From Stieleria magnilauensis (GTDB lineage: Bacteria > Planctomycetota > Planctomycetia > Pirellulales > Pirellulaceae): a stretch of 64,000 nt of DNA. Shown here piece by piece: positions 1 to 7,754 of this stretch. Location: the NCBI GenBank assembly GCA_007753675.1, contig CP036432.1:1772394-1836393 (forward strand), given 5' to 3'. Made by a program: the position numbers and the translations under genes. Within the stretch, counting starts at the first letter, position 1; every line of letters begins with the position of its first letter. Below the pieces are notes generated by a model, which was given only the letters and a program-made list of their open reading frames with translations, did no database searches and was not told where the DNA came from.

Positions 1-1306
1 GGGTCGATGGATTGGCGTCCAGATCAAAGTAGAACGGATAGCCGAGCGAATCCTCGACGTGCACGGTGTCCAGGTTCGGGGCACCGGCGCGGACGTTCAC
101 GCCGTTGGAATAACCACGCGAGATGCGGACATTGGTGAGCCGGTTCTGCAGATTCGGATCACGGCTGTCGTAGCGGACTTCGAACGAACCCGTCTGTCCG
201 CTAAAGATGCCGTTGCCATCGGTGTCCCCTGCGTGGCGGACTTCGACGTTTTCAAAGACACTGCCCGGACTATCCAGATAGATCGATTCCCAATAACCGG
301 GGAAGGCAGTGGTCGTCTCGCCGTCACCGTTGGAATCTCCCGCGATCGAATCGTCCGTCGCGGCGGTGAAGACGATCGGCTCGGCCGTCGTTCCTACTGC
401 GTGGATCTTCCCCTGAGCCGCGTGGAGGTAACGCGCCTGCGGCACCTTGATAACGGTGCCGGGTGCAACCGAGAGTGTGACGGGTTGACTGTCACCGTCT
501 TGCCCGACGACATAATCTCCACCGAAGATCGCAACGGGCAGCTCACCGTAATCCCAGGAACGGTTCTCGGTCAATGTTCCCGCTTGAACCGCGATGCGAT
601 CACCACCGGCGTTGCCGGTTCCGCCGATTCCCAACACGTCGGGATCGGCATCGATGTCGAAGTAGAACGGCACGCCGAGGGAATCGTTGACGGCGACGTT
701 GTTCAAACTCGGGCTGCCGGCAAACACATTGACGCCGTTGGAGTAGCCGTGCGTGACCACGACATTGGAGAGCTGCGTTTGTTCGGCCGGTGCCGACGAG
801 TCAAAGAATGTCTCGATCGAACCGGTTTGACCACTGAATGCCCCATCGCCGTCCGTGTCGCCCGCGTAACGGACTTCGACATGATCGAGCCGCGTGTTCG
901 GTCCTCTCAGGTAAAGCGATTCCCAGTGTCCGGGATAGGGCACACCGTCGACGCCGGGTGTCAGGTCTTCACCGACGCTATCGTCCAAGGCACTGGTGAA
1001 GACGACGGGTTGTCCCGGCAAACCGACCGCCTCGATCGCGCCGTTTCCTGTCAGCCACTTTCCCTTTTCAAACTTGACCACCGTGTCGGGCTGGAGCGTT
1101 AATTTCGATCCCGCCGGGACGCTGACGTCGCCGGTCACATGGATCGTTCCTGACCAATCGTCGTCTCCGGCCAGCGTGCCCGAGACTTCGCGGGCGAGGA
1201 GCCGCCGTGCTTCAAGTGTTTCGAGATGACTGCGGCGGGTTGGGGACTTCTTCGTCTTCCGACTTCTTTTCGACCGGTGTGCTCCGGTCTTTTGCCACTG
1301 GAACAT
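1..1306 (-). CDS. Large surface beta-helix-type protein with LEPR-type N-terminal motif (partial, C-terminus off window)
   Basis: The frame is open from an ATG at 1306 down to the window edge (435 codons seen), so the C-terminus is missing. The first 38 residues are Lys/Arg-rich and end in LETLEARRLLA, a match to the LEPR-xLL type N-terminal motif of very large planctomycete surface or exported proteins. Two long repeat units of about 210 residues follow. Each contains a WESxYL stretch, a VEVRxAGDTDG stretch and a YSNGVNV stretch, and ends in a LGxPFYFDxDA stretch; this pattern suggests a right-handed parallel beta-helix. No enzyme motif is visible. The role is probably cell-surface or secreted structure or adhesion (inference). 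No clear ribosome-binding site precedes the ATG. The plus-strand frame across the same bases is a shadow. Confidence 0.85.
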   Translation of the reverse strand, partial: MFQWQKTGAHRSKRSRKTKKSPTRRSHLETLEARRLLAREVSGTLAGDDDWSGTIHVTGDVSVPAGSKLTLQPDTVVKFEKGKWLTGNGAIEAVGLPGQPVVFTSALDDSVGEDLTPGVDGVPYPGHWESLYLRGPNTRLDHVEVRYAGDTDGDGAFSGQTGSIETFFDSSAPAEQTQLSNVVVTHGYSNGVNVFAGSPSLNNVAVNDSLGVPFYFDIDADPDVLGIGGTGNAGGDRIAVQAGTLTENRSWDYGELPVAIFGGDYVVGQDGDSQPVTLSVAPGTVIKVPQARYLHAAQGKIHAVGTTAEPIVFTAATDDSIAGDSNGDGETTTAFPGYWESIYLDSPGSVFENVEVRHAGDTDGNGIFSGQTGSFEVRYDSRDPNLQNRLTNVRISRGYSNGVNVRAGAPNLDTVHVEDSLGYPFYFDLDANPST

Positions 1307-1324
1307 AGGAGGCTCGGCAAGGAT

Positions 1325-1355
1325 GTTGAGGAGGCGGACGCAAGCCGCCTCAACA
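1325..1355. repeat. Small GNRA-loop hairpin upstream of the surface-protein gene
   Basis: GAGGCGG (1331-1337) pairs with CCGCCTC (1345-1351). The loop region reads ACGCAAG, so an inner C-G pair can close a GCAA tetraloop. GTTGAG and CAAC flank the stem. It lies just upstream of the surface-protein ATG and downstream of the HAD gene stop, so it could be a terminator or a leader structure. Confidence 0.45.
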
Positions 1356-1481
1356 CAACAGCTATTCGCCAGTCCCCCAGCAGGGATTTCTGCTCATTCT
1401 CCTCCCCAGGGTGGCGGAATACAACACTTGTCCACCAAGAAATGGCGACCTCTAAACGTTTCGCGAGACCGGTGGCCGGCT

Positions 1482-2105
1482 CTACTTCACGCCCAAATGT
1501 TGCTCGATCACGGATTTTGCCTGTTCGCCGCCCAAGCACTGGTGGGCGCGCCAGCCGCGCTCCGCCGCTGCTCGGACATTTTCCGGCTTGTCATCGATGA
1601 ACAGAATCCGCTCGGGACGCACCCGCGCCGCTTTTTCGGCGGCCTCGTAAATCTTCATGTCCGGTTTCATCGACATCACTTCGCAGCTCAGAATTTTGAC
1701 GTCATAGTCGATCTGCGAGACCGGCCAGGGTTGCTTTCGCACCCAACGCCAATGAGCAGGGCAGGTGTTGGACAACACGCCCACGCGACCGGCACTGCGG
1801 CGGGCAAGCTCCACGACCTGGACCATCGAATCGATGGGCGTGAACATGTCGCTGATCGCGTCCAGGACCAGATCTTGCGGCAACCGTTTGGCGTCTAAAT
1901 CCAAGACTTGCCGCAGCGTCTGCGTGAACGAGCGGCTGGTGATCTGACCGCTCTCGTATTGATCTTGCAGTCCACTGTCATAGAGGACTTCGCGGGCCCT
2001 GTCGGTGGAGATCCCGGCCAGCTCAGAAAGATTGCGACAGGCGATCTCCGGGTCGAACGAAACCAGCACGTTGCCGAGATCAAAATAAACGAACTCAATT
2101 TGCAT
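1482..2105 (-). CDS. HAD-superfamily phosphatase (YihX/HAD-IA type)
   Basis: This 207-residue protein starts MQIEFVYFDLGNVL, with the HAD motif I nucleophile Asp at about residue 9. A cap domain follows, then motif II (LSNTCP, around residue 115), a Lys in the MKPD stretch (motif III) and the acidic motif IV (ILFIDDKPENV, around residue 168). Having Gly rather than Asp two residues after the nucleophile is typical of the YihX-like branch, which dephosphorylates sugar phosphates such as glucose 1-phosphate. Substrate cannot be read from sequence. Its start overlaps the end of the upstream hydrolase gene by 11 bp, suggesting translational coupling at the tail of the lut gene string. Confidence 0.88.
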   Translation of the reverse strand: MQIEFVYFDLGNVLVSFDPEIACRNLSELAGISTDRAREVLYDSGLQDQYESGQITSRSFTQTLRQVLDLDAKRLPQDLVLDAISDMFTPIDSMVQVVELARRSAGRVGVLSNTCPAHWRWVRKQPWPVSQIDYDVKILSCEVMSMKPDMKIYEAAEKAARVRPERILFIDDKPENVRAAAERGWRAHQCLGGEQAKSVIEQHLGVK

Positions 2106-2940
2106 GATCTTCTTCGCTGTTCGCTCGGTCGCGGAAAATAAACTCGATGATCGCCGTCGGGTCTTTCAAGCTATGTGGGTGATGCCCGACTCCGGGTTTG
2201 TGGATGACTTCGATCGGTCCCCCCAAGTCGCGATACCGTTGTTCCAGGATCGCGGTGTTTTCATCCACCGGCACGACCACGTCGGCATCGCCGACGACGC
2301 ACAGAATCGGAACATCTGCCGCCGCCAATGGTCCCAGTCCATCGATGGGATTGCAATGCGACTTGGTCGATTGCGGGTCCATCGCTTCCGCTTCGGTCAA
2401 TCCATACGCGTTCAAACAACGTTTCCACTCGCCCGGGCTTCCCGCCCCCTTGCCTTTGCCGCCCGGCCAACTCTTGATGTCGCACACCGGTGCATCACCA
2501 TAGATGCACTGAACCTTGTCGGGATTCGCTTTCGCCCAGTTGAAAATGATCAATCCGCCGCGGCTCATCCCTTCCAACACCGGCTTGGAATGGAATTGAT
2601 AAGTCGTCGTCACGTGGGCGTAGAAGTCATCCCAAATCTGCACGGCCTGGGGCGCGCCGAACAAACCCGCCACATCCACGTAGGCAACGTGAAATCCACG
2701 TTTTAACAACGCGACGTCGACCTGAGGCTCGTGCCCGAAAAAGCGTGCCCGCCAAATCCACGGATTGCCTGGTGCGGGCGATTTCGGAGCCACGATGATG
2801 CACTTTCGGCCATTGTGTTGAAAGTCATACCGGGCAAAGGAATGGAAATCGGTCTGTTTCCCCGGCAGCTCGTCCGCTTGTACCGCGACAGCGCAACAAA
2901 CCAGGGCGAGCACCAAGTGGGTTCGCATTAAAGCGTTCAT
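2095..2940 (-). CDS. Secreted alpha/beta-fold hydrolase
   Basis: The protein has 281 residues with an N-terminal signal peptide (hydrophobic LVLALVCCAVAVQA) and a likely cleavage site near residue 23. The nucleophile elbow is GMSRGG (Ser at about 126). The acidic residue is probably in the GDADVVVP stretch and the catalytic His in GVGHHPHS, giving a complete alpha/beta-hydrolase triad. Planctomycetes carry many such exported esterase-like proteins; substrate unknown. A second in-frame ATG four codons in (2928) is an equally good start. It begins 51 bp after the lutC stop and overlaps the HAD gene, so it probably belongs to the same transcript as lutABC. Confidence 0.8.
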   Translation of the reverse strand: MNALMRTHLVLALVCCAVAVQADELPGKQTDFHSFARYDFQHNGRKCIIVAPKSPAPGNPWIWRARFFGHEPQVDVALLKRGFHVAYVDVAGLFGAPQAVQIWDDFYAHVTTTYQFHSKPVLEGMSRGGLIIFNWAKANPDKVQCIYGDAPVCDIKSWPGGKGKGAGSPGEWKRCLNAYGLTEAEAMDPQSTKSHCNPIDGLGPLAAADVPILCVVGDADVVVPVDENTAILEQRYRDLGGPIEVIHKPGVGHHPHSLKDPTAIIEFIFRDRANSEEDHAN

Positions 2941-2991
2941 ATCACGGATGTCCGGGTGTCCAATGGCTTGCGACGAACGTGCAACGGAAAA

Positions 2992-3615
2992 TTAAAGATC
3001 GCCGACGATGAGGACCTGCAGTTTACGGCAGCCGTGTGCCCCGAGCACCAACGACTGCTCGATGTCAGCGGTCTTGCTGGGGCCGGAGACGAAGACGCCG
3101 AATCGGGCCGAAAAGTTTTCAATCCGCTCGTAGGCCTGGTGCATGTTGGAAACGATTTGAGATCTCGGCACGACGATCGCAAGGTATTGGGCGATGAACA
3201 GCAGCACGCGATGCGGTAGGGTGTCTCCGTCGATCCAAATCGATCCGTTTTCCGCGACCATGAATTCACCGCGGGCGATCGTCCAGTCGACGGTTGACAA
3301 GTCGTGGGGATCTTCGATTTGCGTCGCGTCGATCGTCCCGGCGATGGATTCGGGCGCCAACGAAACGATGCGGGTTGCGGTGCGGAATACCTCGATCTCC
3401 TCCAGCTGCGCGCGGACGTCGGCTTGTGAATCGACTTGGTGTGCCTGACCGCCGACCATCGCCAGCATTTCGACAAACTTGTCGATCGGTTCATCGAATT
3501 GGATCACACGATCCACATCGACGTCCGGCAACGGCGGGATGTCGACATGTTTGGTGTTGATGCGATCCAGGATCCCCTGCCGCGCGTCGGTGTCGGCGAG
3601 TGTCGGTTTCATCAT
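2992..3615 (-). CDS. lutC: Lactate utilisation protein C (LUD domain)
   Basis: A 207-residue LUD-domain protein of the LutC/YkgG family, the third component of the LutABC iron-sulfur L-lactate oxidation complex. Visible family features are the WTIARGEFMVAENGSIW region, LLFIAQYLAIVVP and the C-terminal VFVSGPSKTADIEQSLVLG stretch. It follows lutB with a 46-bp gap. Start is one of two adjacent ATG codons (3615 or 3612). The LutABC system converts L-lactate to pyruvate in the cytoplasm (family knowledge). The exact substrate here is inferred from the complete three-gene set. Confidence 0.93.
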   Translation of the reverse strand: MMKPTLADTDARQGILDRINTKHVDIPPLPDVDVDRVIQFDEPIDKFVEMLAMVGGQAHQVDSQADVRAQLEEIEVFRTATRIVSLAPESIAGTIDATQIEDPHDLSTVDWTIARGEFMVAENGSIWIDGDTLPHRVLLFIAQYLAIVVPRSQIVSNMHQAYERIENFSARFGVFVSGPSKTADIEQSLVLGAHGCRKLQVLIVGDL

Positions 3616-3630
3616 CTCGATTCTCAGTAT

Positions 3631-3679
3631 TTCCGATGGCTCTCAGTGATTCCGATGGCTCTCAGTGGTTCCGATGGCG
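3631..3679. repeat. 19-bp tandem repeat across the lutB stop codon
   Basis: TTCCGATGGCTCTCAGTGA (3631-3649) is followed by the same unit ending in G (3650-3668) and by a partial third unit, TTCCGATGGCG (3669-3679). The array starts in the lutB-lutC gap and runs into the last codons and the stop of lutB. Confidence 0.85.
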
Positions 3680-5041
3680 TCGATGCCATTGGTGAAAACT
3701 TTCTTTGGGAGGCTCGGGAAGCTCGCGTGCGATCGTCCAGACGTTCAAGCGATTGTGGGTGGCCCAACGCGGCAGCACCCGCAGCGCGAAGCGTCCGACT
3801 TTGCCGACCAGCCGAAACAGTGCGGGGAAGCGAAACAGATACGAGGCACAGCGCATCGAGAGCCGTTTGGAGAGCGGCAACAACTTTTTGCCGACCAGTT
3901 CCCCGCGCCACGCCAGCAATTGATGGTGCAGCGGTATTTTGACCGGGCAGACATCGCTGCACGATCCGCACAAGCTGCAGGCGTACGGAAGACTCTTGTA
4001 GGAATTCTGGTCACGGGTCGGCGACAGCACGCTTCCGATCGGGCCGGGCACGGTGGCGCGATAACTGTGCCCGCCGCTGCGTCGATAGACGGGGCAGGTG
4101 TTCATGCACGCGCCGCAGCGAATGCAATGCATCGCGGCGCGAAACGTTTCGCTCTCACGCAATCGGCTGCGGCCGTTGTCGACCAGCACGATATGGAGTT
4201 CGCTGTTTTCGTCGCGGGGGCCATTGAAGTGCGACGTGTAGCTGGTGATCGGTTGGCCGGTGGCCGAGCGAGCGAGCAAACGCGTGAACACGCCGAGATC
4301 GCGTTGTCTCGGCAACAGTTTTTCGATGCCCATACAGGCGATGTGCACCCGCGGCAGCGACGTTCCCAAATCCGCGTTGCCTTCGTTGGTGCAGACGACC
4401 AGTCCGCCGGTTTCGGCGATGGCAAAGTTGACGCCGGTGATGCCGATTTCGCCGGCGAGAAACTTGTCTCTCAAGTGCCCGCGTGCCGCTTCGGCCAAGT
4501 ACTTCGGATCCGATGCCCCTTCGTCGGTCCCCAGGTGTTTGTGAAACGTATCGCCGACCTCTTCTTTTTTGATGTGAATGGCCGGCAACACGATGTGGCT
4601 GGGGGTTTCGCCACGCAGTTGGACAATCCGTTCTCCCAAGTCCGTGTCGACGACATCGATGCCATTGTCTTCCAAGTAGTGGTTCAACCCGCACTCTTCG
4701 GTCAACATCGATTTGCTTTTGACGATCCGTTTCGTCTTGTGGTCGCGAAGGATGCGGAGCACGATTTCGTTGTGATGGTCCGCGTCGCGCGCCCAATGGA
4801 CGACCGCGCCGCGGGCGGTCGCGTTGCGTTCGAATTCTTGCAGGTAATGCGCCAGATTGGCGATCGTGTGCGTTTTGATTCCCGATGCGGTCTCGCGCAA
4901 GTATTCCCATTCGGGCAACGAGGCGGCTTGCTTGTCGCGTTTGCTGCGAACGAACCACAGGGCTTGGTCATGCCAGCGCGACCGGTTCGGGTCGTTGACG
5001 AATTCCTTGGCAGCGGCCGGATGCTGGACGATCGGGAGCAT
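3662..5041 (-). CDS. lutB: Lactate utilisation iron-sulfur protein B
   Basis: The 459-residue protein matches LutB/YkgF length and layout. An N-terminal LUD domain (about residues 70-300, with GITGVNFAIAETGG and a nearby CTNEGNADL stretch) precedes a ferredoxin-like part with two cysteine clusters, CIRCGACMNTCP and CSLCGSCSDVCP, expected to hold two [4Fe-4S] clusters. A hydrophobic/basic C-terminal part follows. The last residues (HRRHRNH) are encoded inside the 19-bp repeat, so the extreme C-terminus may vary between strains. ATG start at 5041 lies 75 bp after the lutA stop. Confidence 0.95.
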   Translation of the reverse strand: MLPIVQHPAAAKEFVNDPNRSRWHDQALWFVRSKRDKQAASLPEWEYLRETASGIKTHTIANLAHYLQEFERNATARGAVVHWARDADHHNEIVLRILRDHKTKRIVKSKSMLTEECGLNHYLEDNGIDVVDTDLGERIVQLRGETPSHIVLPAIHIKKEEVGDTFHKHLGTDEGASDPKYLAEAARGHLRDKFLAGEIGITGVNFAIAETGGLVVCTNEGNADLGTSLPRVHIACMGIEKLLPRQRDLGVFTRLLARSATGQPITSYTSHFNGPRDENSELHIVLVDNGRSRLRESETFRAAMHCIRCGACMNTCPVYRRSGGHSYRATVPGPIGSVLSPTRDQNSYKSLPYACSLCGSCSDVCPVKIPLHHQLLAWRGELVGKKLLPLSKRLSMRCASYLFRFPALFRLVGKVGRFALRVLPRWATHNRLNVWTIARELPEPPKESFHQWHRRHRNH

Positions 5042-5116
5042 GGTAGCGGGTGGCTGAAGTGATTTTGGGAAAAGGTGTTGCGTAGTTGTTGGTCAGTCGC
5101 CAATCGGGTCACCGAC

Positions 5117-5872
5117 TCACGCCGCGCCGAGCGGCCGCCCGGACAGGATTTGGGCGACGTGCATGACTTGAATCGGATTTTTTTCTCGGCGAATCAGGCC
5201 TTGCAGATGCATCAGACAACTCATGTCCGCCGACGCCAGCACCTCGCTGCCCTTGTCGCAGTGGTCGGCGATGCGGGCGCGGCCCATTTCGGCCGACACG
5301 TCCGCTTCATTGACCGCAAACGTGCCGCCGAAACCACAGCAATCGTCGGGACGATCCGGTTCGACCCACTCGATGCCTTCGACCAGATTCAACAGCTTGC
5401 GGACTTTGTTCTCACGCGGCGTCATCGATTCACTCGATTGGCCGAGCCTCAATTCGCGTAACCCGTGACAACTTTGGTGCAGCGAGACCCGGTGCGGGAA
5501 TTTGACGTCCAGGTGGGTGACGCCGACGACATCGTGCAGGTACTCACACAATTCATAGGTTTTGGACGTGACGTGCTGAAATTTTGCGTCCTCGGGATCG
5601 AAATAGGCGGCGTAGTGATTGCGGACCATCGAGACGCACGATCCGGATGGACAGACCACGGCTTCGAAATCAGCGAACAGGTCGACCAGACGTCGGGCCA
5701 CGGGCGCCGTGTCGGTCTCGCAGCCCGTGTTGGCCATCGGCTGGCCGCAACAGGTCTGGCCGTCAGGATACGCCACGTCGACCCCCAATCGTTCCAACAA
5801 TTCAAGCGTCGCAATCGCCACGTCTGGATACAACTGATCGATGTAGCAGGGGACAAACAGTGCGACAGTCAT
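5117..5872 (-). CDS. lutA: Lactate utilisation protein A ((Fe-S)-binding, CCG domains)
   Basis: A 251-residue protein of the LutA/YkgE family made of two CCG (cysteine-rich) domains: CCGQPMANTG near residue 40 and CCGFGGTFAV near residue 180, with further conserved cysteines in PSGSC and HQSCHG. It is the first gene of the lutABC set and forms the heterodisulfide-reductase-like part of the L-lactate oxidising complex. The ATG at 5872 is the only good start. The upstream 255 bp separate it from a divergent aminotransferase gene and should hold its promoter. Confidence 0.94.
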   Translation of the reverse strand: MTVALFVPCYIDQLYPDVAIATLELLERLGVDVAYPDGQTCCGQPMANTGCETDTAPVARRLVDLFADFEAVVCPSGSCVSMVRNHYAAYFDPEDAKFQHVTSKTYELCEYLHDVVGVTHLDVKFPHRVSLHQSCHGLRELRLGQSSESMTPRENKVRKLLNLVEGIEWVEPDRPDDCCGFGGTFAVNEADVSAEMGRARIADHCDKGSEVLASADMSCLMHLQGLIRREKNPIQVMHVAQILSGRPLGAA

Positions 5873-6127
5873 GGATCAGTGGCGATCGAGAGGGAGGAAC
5901 AGGGAGAGAAGACGGGTCAATGTGATCAGTATAGTAACCAAATGCGACCGGTTTGTTCAGCACGGTCCTGTGCGCGCCCCCCCAATTCCGCGGCCGACGT
6001 GACGATTCGGAGGCCGAATCCCACGTTCTTCGGAACAATCTGGGCGAACCCCTGGGAGGAAACGCGTTTCTGATCGACAATGGGGCGATCGTCAGTTCTT
6101 CCCCGGCGCAGTAACGGTTTGGCCAAA
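5873..6127. other. Divergent intergenic region, lutA / aminotransferase
   Basis: About 255 bp lie between the lutA start and the chosen aminotransferase start and must contain both promoters. I could not identify convincing -35/-10 boxes or an operator. Short open frames here show no family resemblance and are treated as shadows. Confidence 0.5.
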
Positions 6128-7408
6128 ATGAGTGACACAGCCAGTCTCGATGATTCCAGTCTCGATGATTCTCCCAATATCGACGCACCCGCGATTGATG
6201 CGCCGACGACTGATCCCGTCCCCGCCCCGTTCGAGGTCAAGTTCGCCTCGCGCGTCGATCGCCTGCCCCCCTACATGTTTGGCCGCATCAACAACTCGCT
6301 GTACCAAAAACGGCGTGCCGGCGACGATGTGATCGACCTGGGGATGGGAAATCCCTCCGACCCGCCCGACCCGATCGTGATCCAAAAACTTCACGACGCG
6401 TCGTCGGATCCCGGCAACCACGGCTACAGTAAATCCAACGGCATCGCCAACTTGCGGCGGGAAGTCGCAGGAAAATACTATCGCAAGTACGGGGTGCGGC
6501 TGGACCCCGATTCCGAGATCATCTCCTGCCTGGGCAGCAAAGAAGGGTTCTCGCACATGTGCCTGGCCCTGATGGGCCCGGGTGACACCGCGATGATCCC
6601 GTCGCCCTATTTTCCCGTCCACATGTACGGCGTCATCTTGGCCTCGGGCAATGTCGTCGCCCTCGACGTGGCCGACCCGGACAAATTCTTGCGGAACGTG
6701 GCGTACACGTGCGAGAACATGATGCCGGCGCCCAAGGTCTTGATCGTCAATTACCCGCACAATCCCAGCTCGGCGGTGATCGAGCCCGACTTTTTTGTGG
6801 AAGTCGTGCGGCTGGCGAAAAAGTACGGGTTCATGGTCATCCACGACTTCGCCTACGCCGACGTCGCCTTCGACGGTTATGTCCCGCCGAGTTTCCTGGC
6901 CGCGGCCGGTGCCAAGGACGTCGGTGTGGAATTCACGACGATGAGCAAGGGTTACAACATGGCCGGCTGGCGGGTCGGATTCTGTGCCGGCAACGCGGAC
7001 ATGGTTCGCGGCTTGGGGACCATCAAGGGTTATTACGACTACGGGATGTTCCAGGCGATTCAGATCGCCGCGATCGTCGCGCTGCGAGAAACCGAAGCGA
7101 ACGTCGAAAAGCAATCCGAAATCTACCAGGGTCGCCGCGACGTGCTGGTCAACGGTTTGCGTCGACTGGGCTGGAAAGTCGAACCGCCCAAGGCCGGCAT
7201 GTTCGTCTGGGCGGAAGTCCCCGAGCCGTGGCGGAGCGCCATGAGCACGATGGATTTTGCGATGAAATTGCTCGAAGAAGGCAACGTCGCCGTCAGCCCC
7301 GGCAGCGGATTCGGCGCCGCCGGCGAAGGTTTCTTGCGGATGTCTCTGGTCGAAAACGAACACCGATTGCGCCAAGCCGTCCGACAGATCAGCAAATGCT
7401 TGGGGTAG
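6128..7408 (+). CDS. Class I/II PLP aminotransferase, AlaC-like
   Basis: Fold-type I aminotransferase. The region starting [15 protein letters not shown] and [12 protein letters not shown] closely resembles AlaC-type alanine/2-oxoglutarate transaminases and related LL-diaminopimelate aminotransferases. The PLP lysine is in [16 protein letters not shown], and [13 protein letters not shown] is the substrate/cofactor loop. I start at ATG 6128 (MSDTASLDD; 426 residues) because the 16 codons upstream are Arg-rich with no family match. The first 35 residues ([19 protein letters not shown]) form a low-complexity repeated extension not seen in AlaC. The substrate is probably alanine/glutamate (inference). 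The gene diverges from lutA, whose product yields pyruvate, the keto acid of alanine. Confidence 0.88.
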   Translation: MSDTASLDDSSLDDSPNIDAPAIDAPTTDPVPAPFEVKFASRVDRLPPYMFGRINNSLYQKRRAGDDVIDLGMGNPSDPPDPIVIQKLHDASSDPGNHGYSKSNGIANLRREVAGKYYRKYGVRLDPDSEIISCLGSKEGFSHMCLALMGPGDTAMIPSPYFPVHMYGVILASGNVVALDVADPDKFLRNVAYTCENMMPAPKVLIVNYPHNPSSAVIEPDFFVEVVRLAKKYGFMVIHDFAYADVAFDGYVPPSFLAAAGAKDVGVEFTTMSKGYNMAGWRVGFCAGNADMVRGLGTIKGYYDYGMFQAIQIAAIVALRETEANVEKQSEIYQGRRDVLVNGLRRLGWKVEPPKAGMFVWAEVPEPWRSAMSTMDFAMKLLEEGNVAVSPGSGFGAAGEGFLRMSLVENEHRLRQAVRQISKCLG

Positions 7409-7461
7409 GGCATGCTGTGCATGCCGGACACCCAAGTAGGGCATGCTGTGCATGCCGGACG
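7407..7461. repeat. Two direct copies of a short hairpin just after the aminotransferase stop
   Basis: GTAGGGCATGCTGTGCATG followed by CCGGAC occurs twice (about 7407-7431 and 7436-7461). Each copy contains the perfect stem GGCATGC / GCATGCC with a TGT loop. The first copy starts within the stop region of the aminotransferase gene, so it may serve as its terminator. A further small palindrome ATCCCGAAGGGAT lies at 7476-7488 and recurs at 7725-7737. Confidence 0.7.
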
Positions 7462-7595
7462 TCCTCTGGTATTGCATCCCGAAGGGATTGCAGCGAGTAG
7501 CCGGAGGTCAGCGCAGCGAACACCGCCGGAGTAAAACCAGCGCCCTGCCACGCCCCCGAGGGGCAACGCTGTGAAGCATTGATTCCCTCCGTTTT

Positions 7596-7691
7596 ACGAG
7601 GTGATAGCGGCAGGGCGCAAGCCCTCCGGTCCCTCATCGTTCCCGAAATACCGGAGGGCTCGCGCCCTGCCGCTAACAAGAAACACCTCGT
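7596..7691. repeat. Long imperfect hairpin / palindromic repeat between convergent genes
   Basis: Arms 7605-7630 and 7650-7675 are complementary over 26 bp with one mismatch; outer arms ACGAGGTG (7596-7603) and CACCTCGT (7684-7691) extend the structure. Each arm is itself a small hairpin, AGGGC-GCAA-GCCCT on the left and AGGGC-TCGC-GCCCT on the right. A relative lies at 35048-35112. The 345-bp gap 7409-7754 holds only these repeats and no gene that I can support. Placement between two convergent 3' ends fits a bidirectional terminator. Confidence 0.75.
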
Positions 7692-7754
7692 TGCGTGTCA
7701 ATGGAGAGCGCCAGCGAATCCACTATCCCGAAGGGATTGACATCACGCCACGAC

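Noticed and set aside
59-1102. 347-codon plus-strand frame
   Set aside because: It is the complement of the minus-strand surface-protein gene. The minus frame has a signal-type motif and internal repeats, and the plus frame has no family resemblance.
3665-5062. 465-codon plus-strand frame over lutB
   Set aside because: LutB on the minus strand has two cysteine clusters and the right family length; the plus frame is an artefact of GC-rich codon use.
6092-7477. 461-codon minus-strand frame over the aminotransferase
   Set aside because: Shadow of a well-conserved PLP enzyme; its product is His/Arg/Gln-rich with no recognisable domain.
7409-7754. CRISPR array
   Set aside because: The repeats here are palindromic and not separated by regular unique spacers; no cas gene is nearby.
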